Source: Methanobacteriota archaeon (GTDB lineage Archaea; Nanobdellota; Nanobdellia; Woesearchaeales; SM23-78). From it: a stretch of 5,442 bases of DNA. The notes beneath the pieces were generated by a model. The model had not been told where the DNA came from. It saw only the letters and a list, made by a program, of their open reading frames with translations, and searched no databases. Positions 1 to 5,295 of this stretch are shown here, in pieces; positions within the stretch are counted from its first letter, which is position 1; every line of letters starts with the position of its first letter. Made by a program: the position numbers and the translations under genes. The DNA is taken from positions 1 to 5,442 of the forward strand of contig DAOWFR010000067.1 in the NCBI GenBank assembly GCA_030637925.1. Direction: 5' to 3'.

Positions 1-31
1 CCTCTACTTCTCTTAGAAGTTTATCAACCAC
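1..31 (-). CDS. Start of an unidentified gene, cut off by the window edge
   Basis: On the minus strand a GTG at 31-29 opens a frame that stays open to the edge and reads MVDKLLREVE. An in-frame TAG lies directly upstream (34-32), so GTG is the first possible start in this frame. A good Shine-Dalgarno, GAGGTGGG (minus strand, 46-39), ends about 7 bases before the start. This combination is the main reason to believe the gene. Ten residues are too few to assign a family or function. It lies downstream of the 230-residue minus-strand gene in the same direction, 102 bases away across a T-rich spacer, so it may be separately transcribed. A chance open frame cannot be excluded. Confidence 0.5.
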   Translation of the reverse strand, partial: MVDKLLREVE

Positions 32-38
32 CTAAATA

Positions 39-46
39 CCCACCTC
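39..46 (-). promoter_or_regulatory. Shine-Dalgarno of the left-edge gene
   Basis: On the minus strand this reads GAGGTGGG, a close match to the complement of the archaeal 16S rRNA tail (GGAGGTGAT). It sits about 7 bases before the GTG at 31 and decides that start. Confidence 0.5.
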
Positions 47-60
47 TATGGTAAAAAATC

Positions 61-118
61 ATAAAAAAATCATGAAAAATAAAAAAATTAGTTTAAAATT
101 AAAAAAAATAAAATTAAT
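61..118 (-). terminator. T-rich transcription stop after the 230-residue gene
   Basis: Read on the minus strand, this spacer just after the TAA at 136-134 holds several T-runs: eight at 108-101, seven at 87-81 and seven at 69-63. Archaeal RNA polymerase commonly releases at U-tracts without a hairpin, so this is a plausible terminator. The region also contains a weak TATA-like TTTTAAA (minus strand, 99-93) that could serve the left-edge gene. The composition is so AT-rich that neither role is certain. Confidence 0.4.
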
Positions 119-133
119 GTTGATTTATTACTG

Positions 134-826
134 TTATCCCTCTGCTGCTGGCGCATCTTTTTTTTCTTTCTTATAAGCTACTGCAGCAAGCTTCTGATAG
201 TGTGGCAGCACTTCTTTTAAGGTATACGGTTTCTTGATTTCATACTCAGATGCTGGAAGTTTGTGATCTTTAACTTTCTTCTTTATGAAATCAGCAATAT
301 AGTCTGCATGCTCCTCTCTGAGATCAGCCACAACATTATTGAATACAAAACGCTTATGATGGGCTAGCGCGGTCCTAACTATCTCAGCAAAATGGTCAGT
401 AGTCAAATTATCCCTGTTATCAAGAAGACTATTTATTAACTCTGTTTTTGTAATACCAAAAGCTCTTTGAACCTCTGCTTCCATTAAAGGAGTACCATCA
501 GGGTCCTTCTGCTTCTTTAATTGCTCGAACAACTCATGAGTCATCTCTCCGTATCTACGGAAATGAGCATGATATGCTAATTTATCAAATATACTCTCAG
601 CCATATTTTTTGCTTCTTTTGCTGTGAACTTGGTCTTGTAATGCTTAACTCCTTTATCATCCTTGTATTTAACCCCTTTATAATTCACAAAGGCATCCAT
701 TACTGTTGGAAGAAGCTGATCCATCCTATGACGCTCTTCCATATTACCGAGCCTTGTTGCTATCTCTTCAAGATTGGGTTTTTCTTCCTGAACTGTTTCA
801 TCTAAGCTTTTTTTTCCATCTGACAT
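134..826 (-). CDS. Hypothetical charged helical protein, 230 aa
   Basis: I do not recognise this family. The start is taken as ATG at 826-824 (MSDGKKSLDE), not the in-frame GTG at 835. The strong Shine-Dalgarno GGAGGGTGAT (840-831) is well placed for 826 but would overlap the GTG. The protein has no cysteine, no signal peptide and no membrane segment. It is rich in Lys, Glu and His (11 His, including HAH at 86-88 and HH at 156-157) and looks almost entirely helical, so it is probably soluble and cytoplasmic. An acidic, probably disordered N-terminus (1-30) precedes the body. The C-terminus ends in a Lys-rich helix and the short tail DAPAAEG. It is transcribed divergently from the tandem nucleotidyltransferase gene, each with its own TATA-like box, so shared regulation is possible but unproven. 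It could be a lineage-specific nucleic-acid or protein-binding factor; nothing here demonstrates that. Confidence 0.85.
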   Translation of the reverse strand: MSDGKKSLDETVQEEKPNLEEIATRLGNMEERHRMDQLLPTVMDAFVNYKGVKYKDDKGVKHYKTKFTAKEAKNMAESIFDKLAYHAHFRRYGEMTHELFEQLKKQKDPDGTPLMEAEVQRAFGITKTELINSLLDNRDNLTTDHFAEIVRTALAHHKRFVFNNVVADLREEHADYIADFIKKKVKDHKLPASEYEIKKPYTLKEVLPHYQKLAAVAYKKEKKDAPAAEG

Positions 827-830
827 AATT

Positions 831-840
831 ATCACCCTCC
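831..840 (-). promoter_or_regulatory. Strong Shine-Dalgarno deciding the start at 826
   Basis: On the minus strand this reads GGAGGGTGAT, nearly the full complement of the archaeal 16S rRNA 3' tail. Its GGAGG core ends 9 bases before the ATG at 826. This argues against the longer reading from GTG 835, which lies inside it. Confidence 0.8.
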
Positions 841-880
841 AACTTAATTTATTGAATCTTTACTATTAAATAAGTAATTT

Positions 881-890
881 AATTTAAATC
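881..890 (-). promoter_or_regulatory. TATA-like box for the 230-residue gene
   Basis: On the minus strand this reads GATTTAAATT, preceded by a purine-rich CGAAA that could be a BRE. Transcription would begin roughly 25 bases downstream (near 859), giving a leader of about 30 bases that carries the Shine-Dalgarno. A second AT-rich candidate lies near 864-874. Assigned by pattern only. Confidence 0.45.
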
Positions 891-918
891 TTTCGTTTAT
901 TTCTTCTTAATCATAACC

Positions 919-926
919 TTTATAAA
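919..926 (+). promoter_or_regulatory. TATA-like box for the tandem nucleotidyltransferase gene
   Basis: TTTATAAA is a good archaeal box A. Initiation about 25 bases downstream would fall near 948, leaving a leader of about 44 bases before the TTG start at 992. It lies only about 30 bases from the opposing box at 881-890, so the two promoters are close enough to influence each other. Confidence 0.55.
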
Positions 927-979
927 CAATTCTTTACTCTCTTATCCTCGTAATAATCACTTTGTACTAGAGGTTAAAT

Positions 980-985
980 GGGTGG
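980..985 (+). promoter_or_regulatory. Shine-Dalgarno before a TTG start
   Basis: GGGTGG lies 6 bases before the TTG at 992 and matches the GGTG part of the archaeal Shine-Dalgarno. It supports the non-ATG start. An out-of-frame ATG at 978 (MGGFSW then TAA at 996-998) overlaps both this site and the true start. Confidence 0.5.
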
Positions 986-991
986 TTTTTC

Positions 992-2869
992 TTGGTAAAG
1001 AAGATAAAGGCTAAAAAAATAGAGGCTGTGAAAAAAGAGGGAGAAGCAGAGGCTAAAGAAGAGCCTAAAAAAGAGGATACTGTTCTTACCAAGGAGCTTG
1101 AGAAAGTGGCTGAGCAGATTCCTGACGAGGCTAAGAAGAGGCTAGAGCAAATCAAGGACAAGCTAGAGGTTTTTAAGGATAAGCTCATATCCAAATTTGA
1201 AGGCTATATCATGGCTGTTGCTCTGCTCCCACCTGACAAAGAGGATGAGAAAAAAGAAAAGGTTAATGTGCTTGTTCTGGTTGATGATAGTGATTCTCAA
1301 AAGATGAGCAAGGAAGAGCTTAGAGACAGGCTCAGCGCTATTATTGAGAAGATGGGAGAAGAGGTTGATAAGAATCTTGCTCCTCAGACAGTAATTCTTA
1401 CAGAGGTGTGGCAGGCTTGTTATGATGGTAAGTATGAGATATTGCAGATGATTGCATTGAGTGCTCCTGTGCATGATACTGGCATGCTTGCTGCTATCAA
1501 GATATCAGAGATTCATAAGAACATGGTGCTTAAGAAGTTTGAAAAATATATTGTTTCATATGTTCTTGCTGGCAGCTTGGTTCAGGGAAAAGCAACACGA
1601 ACAAGTGATATTGATGTGTGTATAATAATAGATGATACAGATGTTAAGAAGATGACAAGAGCTGAGTTAAAGGACAAGTTAAGAGCTATTATCATAGGAA
1701 TGGGTATTGATGCTGGTAAGATGACTGGTATTGAGAATAAAATTAATATTCAGGTTTGGATTCTTACTGATTTCTGGGAGGGAATAAAAGAGGCTAATCC
1801 TATATTCTTTACTTTCCTAAGAGACGGCATACCCTTTTATGATAGGGGTATCTTTATGCCTTGGAAGCTGTTGTTGCAGATGGGGCGTATTAAGCCAAGC
1901 CCAGAAGCTATTGATATGTTCATGAGCACAGGAGAGCAGATGCTTGAGAGGATTAGGTTCAAGATAAAGGATATTGGTATGGAGGACACCTTTTATGCAA
2001 TCCTTACTCCTAGCCAGGCAGCTCTGATGATGTATGGTATTCCTCCGCCAACACCAAAAGAAACCCCTGAGGTAATGACTGATATTTTTGTTAAGAAGGA
2101 GAAGCTCTTGGAAAAAGAGTATATTGACATATTAGAGAGGAATATTGAGATTAGGAAAGAACTTGAGCATGGCACTAAGAAGGAGTTGACAGGAGCAGAG
2201 GTTGATAAGCTTGTAAAAGATGCAGATAAGTATCTTAAGCGTTTGGATGAGTTGTTCAAGGCTATTGGAAAGAAAAAAGAAGAGGAGAGTGTGCTTCATA
2301 GCTATGAGAACATAGTCACAGTTGTAAGAGACATTCTTAGAATGGAAGGCATAGAGAGAGTAAAGGATGTTGAGATGATAAAGATTTTTGAAGAAGAAAT
2401 CGTGCATAAAGGCCTGATACCTGAGAAGTACTTGAGGATGCTTAAGGAGATTGAAAAAGCAAAAAAGGATTATGATGCTAAGAAGCTCACCAAGGCAGAG
2501 GTGCACAGTGTTCATAAGGATTCAAGAGAGTTATTAAGATTCATGGTAGAGTATATCCAGAGAAAAAGAGGGGTTGAGCTTGAGAAGACCAGGATAAGGG
2601 TTAAGCATGGCAAGAAGTTTGGAGAAGTAGTATTGCTGGGTAAGAAAGCCTTTATAATCCATGACATTGATAATGAGGAAAAAGATATTTCCAAAGCAGA
2701 CATTAGTCCAGAAGGCTCATTAAAGAATATCAAAGGCAGCTCTTTAGAAGAATATGAGAAATCCCTGACAGGGGTTGAGATGCCAGAAAGAGTTTTTATC
2801 AAAGAACCAATATTCGAGGACTTAAAAAACATCTTTGGCAGGGACGTTGAGATACTGATTAATTATTGA
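992..2869 (+). CDS. Tandem nucleotidyltransferase-fold protein, 625 aa
   Basis: This is a large soluble protein with a pol-beta-type nucleotidyltransferase domain. The start is TTG 992: it is the first start codon after the in-frame TAG at 968, and GGGTGG precedes it. Residues 1-60 are a Lys/Glu-rich tail. Residues 69-170 and 183-290 are a duplicated unit: FEGYI/FEKYI, VLVLVDDSD/VCIIIDDTD and SKEELRDRL/TRAELKDKL align in order. The second unit keeps GS (194-195) and DID (206-208), the metal-binding nucleotidyltransferase signature. At the expected third-carboxylate strand (INIQVW, 251-256) it shows Gln. The first unit has lost GS (PP at 80-81) and DxD (K90, N92), so it is probably inactive. 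Residues 365-525 are charged helices likely to form coiled coils. The last 100 residues look beta-rich and I do not recognise them. Possible substrates include nucleotides, RNA or protein; none can be chosen. The 3' end overlaps the convergent SemiSWEET gene by 7 bases. Confidence 0.9.
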   Translation: MVKKIKAKKIEAVKKEGEAEAKEEPKKEDTVLTKELEKVAEQIPDEAKKRLEQIKDKLEVFKDKLISKFEGYIMAVALLPPDKEDEKKEKVNVLVLVDDSDSQKMSKEELRDRLSAIIEKMGEEVDKNLAPQTVILTEVWQACYDGKYEILQMIALSAPVHDTGMLAAIKISEIHKNMVLKKFEKYIVSYVLAGSLVQGKATRTSDIDVCIIIDDTDVKKMTRAELKDKLRAIIIGMGIDAGKMTGIENKINIQVWILTDFWEGIKEANPIFFTFLRDGIPFYDRGIFMPWKLLLQMGRIKPSPEAIDMFMSTGEQMLERIRFKIKDIGMEDTFYAILTPSQAALMMYGIPPPTPKETPEVMTDIFVKKEKLLEKEYIDILERNIEIRKELEHGTKKELTGAEVDKLVKDADKYLKRLDELFKAIGKKKEEESVLHSYENIVTVVRDILRMEGIERVKDVEMIKIFEEEIVHKGLIPEKYLRMLKEIEKAKKDYDAKKLTKAEVHSVHKDSRELLRFMVEYIQRKRGVELEKTRIRVKHGKKFGEVVLLGKKAFIIHDIDNEEKDISKADISPEGSLKNIKGSSLEEYEKSLTGVEMPERVFIKEPIFEDLKNIFGRDVEILINY

Positions 2870-3126
2870 TACTTTTTCTCTCTTATTTTTAATGTAAATA
2901 AAATAGAAGCTCCTATTAAATTTATGATGTTTGCAATTACTAAAGGAAAATCTTTTAGATGTATTCCATACGCCAACCAGCTTATAGCACTTAATCCTAC
3001 AATTATACTTAACCCTATTGAGAGGTCTCTAACTTTTTTTGTTCTTAAAGATTTAATAACTTGAGGGATTAGTTGAAGAGAAGTAAATATAACAGCAAAA
3101 GTTGCAACAATAATCCAAGGGTCCAT
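2863..3126 (-). CDS. SemiSWEET / PQ-loop three-helix membrane transporter
   Basis: This 87-residue protein is predicted to be a SemiSWEET, a three-helix half-transporter that dimerises to move small sugars or similar solutes across the membrane. Three hydrophobic helices fit residues 3-23, 36-55 and 60-80, with a basic loop between the first two. The PQ motif (21-22) closes helix 1. W50 and N66 are 16 residues apart, the same spacing as the substrate-pocket Trp and Asn described for Leptospira SemiSWEET (from memory). The length is normal for the family. The ATG at 3126 has no Shine-Dalgarno but lies about 25-30 bases from a TATA-like box, so the mRNA is probably leaderless. The gene is convergent with the nucleotidyltransferase gene and overlaps its stop. 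The substrate cannot be read from the sequence; PQ-loop proteins also carry other cargo. Confidence 0.88.
   Translation of the reverse strand: MDPWIIVATFAVIFTSLQLIPQVIKSLRTKKVRDLSIGLSIIVGLSAISWLAYGIHLKDFPLVIANIINLIGASILFTLKIREKKYQ
2873..2890 (+). terminator. Possible U-tract stop after the nucleotidyltransferase gene
   Basis: Just after the TGA at 2867-2869 the plus strand has two runs of five T (2873-2877 and 2886-2890). These could terminate the plus-strand transcript in archaeal fashion. The stretch is also the 3' coding end of the opposing SemiSWEET gene, so the T-runs may simply be its lysine codons. Confidence 0.3.
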
Positions 3127-3150
3127 GATATAAAAAAGTTCTTTGTATAC

Positions 3151-3160
3151 TTTAAATATT
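3151..3160 (-). promoter_or_regulatory. TATA-like box for the SemiSWEET gene
   Basis: On the minus strand this reads AATATTTAAA. Its centre lies about 28 bases before the ATG at 3126, which places initiation at or a few bases before the start codon. This fits a leaderless mRNA. Confidence 0.5.
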
Positions 3161-3197
3161 TTTGGTTTTACATTTTTTTCTTATCTTTAGATTAACT

Positions 3198-3205
3198 TTT
3201 TAAAT
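3198..3205 (+). promoter_or_regulatory. TATA box for the CBS/zinc-ribbon gene
   Basis: TTTAAATA is a near-ideal archaeal box A, centred about 28 bases before the ATG at 3230. No Shine-Dalgarno lies between them, so a leaderless transcript is expected. The SemiSWEET box at 3151-3160 fires the other way, making this a compact divergent promoter pair. Confidence 0.6.
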
Positions 3206-3229
3206 AGTGTTAGCTTTCCATTATTTAAC

Positions 3230-3778
3230 ATGAAAACAGGTTATAAAGTTGGGGATGCTATGACCATTCACCCAGTAACTATTAGTAAAGAGATAACCCT
3301 AAAAAAATGTGCTAACATAATGAAGGAGAATCATGTTGGTAGCCTTCTTGTTGAGGAGAAAGGTAAGGTCATTGGTATTATCACAGAGCAGGACATGGTG
3401 AGAAAGGCTATGGCTAAGCTGCTTGACCCAGCCAAGACTCCTGTTAAGAAAATAATGGAAAAAGAACTCTTAATCATAAATCCTAAAAAAGATATTTATG
3501 ATGCTCTTAAGCTTATGAGAGACCATAATGTCAGACACCTGCCTGTACTTGAAAAAGGAAAATTTGTTGGTTTCCTGACAATAAAAGATATTCTTAAGAT
3601 TGAGCCTCAACTCTTTGAACTCATTGTAGAAAAGTTTGAGCTTAGAGAGGAGACAAGAAAACCTGTGTTTGGCGGAACTGAAGAGGAAGGCATATGCGAG
3701 GTGTGTGGTAATTACTCAGCGCGCTTAGAAGATGTTGATGACTCAAAGGTTTGTCCTCAGTGTAAGGATACCTTATGA
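3230..3778 (+). CDS. CBS-pair protein with C-terminal zinc ribbon
   Basis: This 182-residue protein has two CBS motifs forming one Bateman module, a small-ligand sensor that typically binds adenine nucleotides such as AMP or ATP. The first CBS spans about 7-62, with VGDAM at the start and GIITEQDM (49-56) at the end. The second spans about 73-125, with GFLTIKDIL (114-122) at the end. The GhhTxxD-type ends supply the usual ribose/phosphate contacts. A linker leads to a zinc-ribbon or rubredoxin-like knuckle with C156-x2-C159 and C175-x2-C178. The same architecture is known from archaea, for example Thermoplasma TA0289 (from memory), whose metal site was reported to hold Zn or Fe. There is no fused enzyme or DNA-binding domain, so it probably acts by binding a partner. 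The start is ATG 3230 after a good TATA box and no ribosome-binding site. Target and ligand are unknown. Confidence 0.92.
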   Translation: MKTGYKVGDAMTIHPVTISKEITLKKCANIMKENHVGSLLVEEKGKVIGIITEQDMVRKAMAKLLDPAKTPVKKIMEKELLIINPKKDIYDALKLMRDHNVRHLPVLEKGKFVGFLTIKDILKIEPQLFELIVEKFELREETRKPVFGGTEEEGICEVCGNYSARLEDVDDSKVCPQCKDTL

Positions 3779-3801
3779 AAAATTCGTTCTGATTCATAAT
3801 A

Positions 3802-3810
3802 TTTATAAAT
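3802..3810 (+). promoter_or_regulatory. TATA box for the prenyltransferase gene
   Basis: TTTATAAAT is centred about 28 bases before the ATG at 3834, with no Shine-Dalgarno in between. This predicts a leaderless mRNA and a promoter independent of the CBS gene that ends 55 bases upstream of the start. Confidence 0.6.
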
Positions 3811-3833
3811 AAAGTTCTGCCTCAAATAAAAAA

Positions 3834-4547
3834 ATGAGTGATAACCCTAAAATTCCTAGACATATAGCTGTTATTCCTGATGGTAACAGAAGATACGCAA
3901 AGCAGAGGAACAAGGTTCCTTGGGAAGGTCATAGAGTAGGAGCAAGGGTCTTTGAAAAATTTATTGATTGGTGTAAAGAAGCAGGTGTTAAGGAGATTTC
4001 TTTCTGGGCTGCTAGCACTGAGAACCTTGAAAGAGAAAAAAAAGAAGTTGATTTTCTATTAAAGTTGTTTGGGAATATGTGTAATAGATTCTTAAAAGAC
4101 CTAAAGAATGATAAAATTAAGGACAAGGTAAGGATTAGATTCATAGGAGACCTTAATAGGCTGCCTGAAAGTCTTAGGGAGAAACTGAACAAAATCATGG
4201 AGCTTACCAAGGATTATGATGATTATAAACTTAACATGCTGATTGGTTATGGAGGCAGATGGGAGATAACAGAGGCAGCAAAAAAGATTGCAAAGGATGT
4301 AAAGGAAGATAAAATAAAACCAGAAGATATTAATCAAGACCTATTTCAAAAATACTTGTATCTTGAAAGTGAGCCTGATTTAATCATAAGAACAAGTGAG
4401 CAAAGGCTTAGTGGCTTGCTACCATGGCAGGGTATATATAGTGAAATCATTTTCTTAAAAGATAAGCACTGGCCTGAGTTCACAAAAGAAGATTTTAAGA
4501 AATGCCTTGAAGAGTATGCTAAACGCAATAGAAGGTTTGGGTATTAA
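3834..4547 (+). CDS. uppS: cis-Prenyltransferase (undecaprenyl/polyprenyl diphosphate synthase)
   Basis: This enzyme condenses isopentenyl diphosphate in cis onto an allylic diphosphate to make a long polyprenyl diphosphate. In archaea this is the precursor of the dolichyl-type lipid carrier for N-glycosylation. At 237 residues it has normal length. The family blocks appear in order: HIAVIPDGNRR (10-20) with the catalytic Asp D16, GHRVG (32-36), WAASTENLER (58-67), GYGGRWEI (138-145), and the isopentenyl-diphosphate site DLIIRTSEQRLS (182-193), followed by WQ (198-199) and the YSEIIF segment with E204. The conserved Arg, Arg and Ser are R186, R191 and S193. The loop between the two Arg is one residue shorter than in E. 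coli UppS (RTGGEHR), reading RTSEQR here. The mRNA is probably leaderless. The stop shares a TTAA with the opposing AMMECR1 gene. Product chain length cannot be deduced. Confidence 0.95.
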   Translation: MSDNPKIPRHIAVIPDGNRRYAKQRNKVPWEGHRVGARVFEKFIDWCKEAGVKEISFWAASTENLEREKKEVDFLLKLFGNMCNRFLKDLKNDKIKDKVRIRFIGDLNRLPESLREKLNKIMELTKDYDDYKLNMLIGYGGRWEITEAAKKIAKDVKEDKIKPEDINQDLFQKYLYLESEPDLIIRTSEQRLSGLLPWQGIYSEIIFLKDKHWPEFTKEDFKKCLEEYAKRNRRFGY

Positions 4548-5107
4548 TCTATTTCTTTCTCATTAAAAACTATTGCTTGGAACTTAGAAATCTTATTATC
4601 CAACTCTTTCCAGCAGTTGAATCCCATACCTGCTTTCTGGCACAAACAGTTAAGAAAGGTTTCAGCATTAAAGTTATTCTCAGTGGCTACTTGTGGTAAT
4701 AGTAATCCAGAACCAAGAGGTCCTTGTATTATTAATCCATCCTCTCCTATCTTTATCTTGTCAAGGTACTCGTTAGGATGGCTTACTTTGATCTCTTGAG
4801 GAACTGTTAGTACTGAGATTTCAATATCAATCTTTTCTAGCTCATTCTCTTCTAGCGGTGGGAACCTTGGGTCATGAAAAGCAGCACTACGCGCAGCTTC
4901 AACAATTGCTGTGTTTAAAGAGTAGACTGGCATTGGAAAGCCTATGCATCCTCTTAGGTCTTCATCTTTATCGTGCAGGGTTACAAACACTCCTCTTTTC
5001 TCTGACAGATGCTTAACCTTTTCTAGACTAGGCTTAGTCCCCTTAAAATAAGTTTTAATAGATTCTCTTGCCAGTTTTAAGAGAAGTTTTTTATCAGTAG
5101 TGTTCAT
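4544..5107 (-). CDS. AMMECR1-domain protein
   Basis: This 187-residue protein is the stand-alone archaeal/bacterial form of the AMMECR1 domain, whose molecular function is still unsettled. The hallmark LRGCIG is at 51-56. It is followed by the family's DPRFPPL block (79-85), EISVL (97-101), the Gly-rich GLLLPQVA (134-141) and a Cys/Trp segment with C154, C156 and W166. There is no signal peptide or membrane helix. The length is typical. In many genomes AMMECR1 lies beside MEMO1 and a radical-SAM gene; neither is visible here, where it is convergent with the prenyltransferase and overlaps it by 4 bases. ATG 5107 is the natural N-terminus for the domain. It lacks a Shine-Dalgarno, so translation is probably leaderless. 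A cofactor-related or RNA-linked enzymatic role has been suggested for the family but cannot be tested here. Confidence 0.93.
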   Translation of the reverse strand: MNTTDKKLLLKLARESIKTYFKGTKPSLEKVKHLSEKRGVFVTLHDKDEDLRGCIGFPMPVYSLNTAIVEAARSAAFHDPRFPPLEENELEKIDIEISVLTVPQEIKVSHPNEYLDKIKIGEDGLIIQGPLGSGLLLPQVATENNFNAETFLNCLCQKAGMGFNCWKELDNKISKFQAIVFNEKEID

Positions 5108-5130
5108 GAGGAGAAAGGAATAATAAAGGG

Positions 5131-5142
5131 TTTTAATAATTT
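5131..5142 (-). promoter_or_regulatory. Possible TATA-like element for the AMMECR1 gene
   Basis: On the minus strand this reads AATTATTAAAAC, centred about 29 bases before the ATG at 5107. It is within range for a leaderless start but is a weaker match than the other boxes. It overlaps an AT-only inverted repeat (TTAATAAT, two bases, ATTATTAA; 5133-5150). Upstream of it, a CCAAA run (AACCAAACCAAACC, 5149-5162) is the only GC-containing motif in the spacer. Confidence 0.35.
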
Positions 5143-5183
5143 ATTATTAACCAAACCAAACCTTGTTGTTACTAGAAAATACT

Positions 5184-5199
5184 AAAAATATATAAATTA
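5184..5199 (+). promoter_or_regulatory. TATA box for the right-edge transcription unit
   Basis: AAAAATATATAAATTA contains a good archaeal box A centred about 28 bases before the ATG at 5221. There is no Shine-Dalgarno in between. This places initiation at or next to that ATG and is the main support for translating the mini-ORF that starts there. Confidence 0.6.
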
Positions 5200-5220
5200 G
5201 AGCATTATTCAGTTAATAAA

Positions 5221-5295
5221 ATGAAAGTCTTGGAAAAAATAGTTCATGCAATTGTAAAAAAAGGAGAGGAATACCTAGGCATAGATGAGAAGTGA
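5221..5295 (+). CDS. Leaderless mini-ORF, 24 codons
   Basis: ATG 5221 opens a 24-residue frame (MKVLEKIVHAIVKK at the N-terminus) that ends at TGA 5293-5295. Its ATG falls exactly where transcription from the TATA box at 5184-5199 should begin, so ribosomes should meet it first on a leaderless mRNA. It overlaps the start of the next gene (ATG 5285) by 11 bases in a different frame. The overlap and an internal GGAGAGGA (5263-5270) suggest translational coupling: the mini-ORF may act as a leader cistron. The predicted peptide is a short amphipathic, basic helix with no recognised family. It could instead be a non-functional leader, or the true N-terminus of the next gene separated by a frameshift. 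Confidence 0.45.
   Translation: MKVLEKIVHAIVKKGEEYLGIDEK

Noticed and set aside
6..20. Inverted repeat ACTTCT-CTT-AGAAGT as a terminator hairpin
   Set aside because: The arms are only 6 bases, no T-run follows, and it falls inside the apparent coding start of the left-edge gene.
53..73. Short direct repeat AAAAAATCAT as part of a repeat array
   Set aside because: There are only two adjacent copies in A-rich sequence, with no spacers or further units, so it is not a CRISPR or an iteron set.
833..835. GTG at 835 as the start of the 230-residue gene
   Set aside because: It lies within the Shine-Dalgarno GGAGGGTGAT; ATG 826 is correctly spaced from it.
967..2832. Several open frames on the minus strand opposite the nucleotidyltransferase gene
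   Set aside because: They lie antisense to a well-supported coding frame, are Ser/Leu/Phe-rich as expected from complementing Lys/Glu codons, and have no start signals or family motifs.
3929..4799. Open frames antisense to the prenyltransferase and AMMECR1 genes
   Set aside because: Both host genes carry clear family motifs on the opposite strand, so these frames are shadows.
5133..5150. AT-only palindrome TTAATAAT/ATTATTAA as an operator
   Set aside because: Such palindromes are common by chance in AT-rich spacers; it is noted with the nearby promoter rather than called separately.
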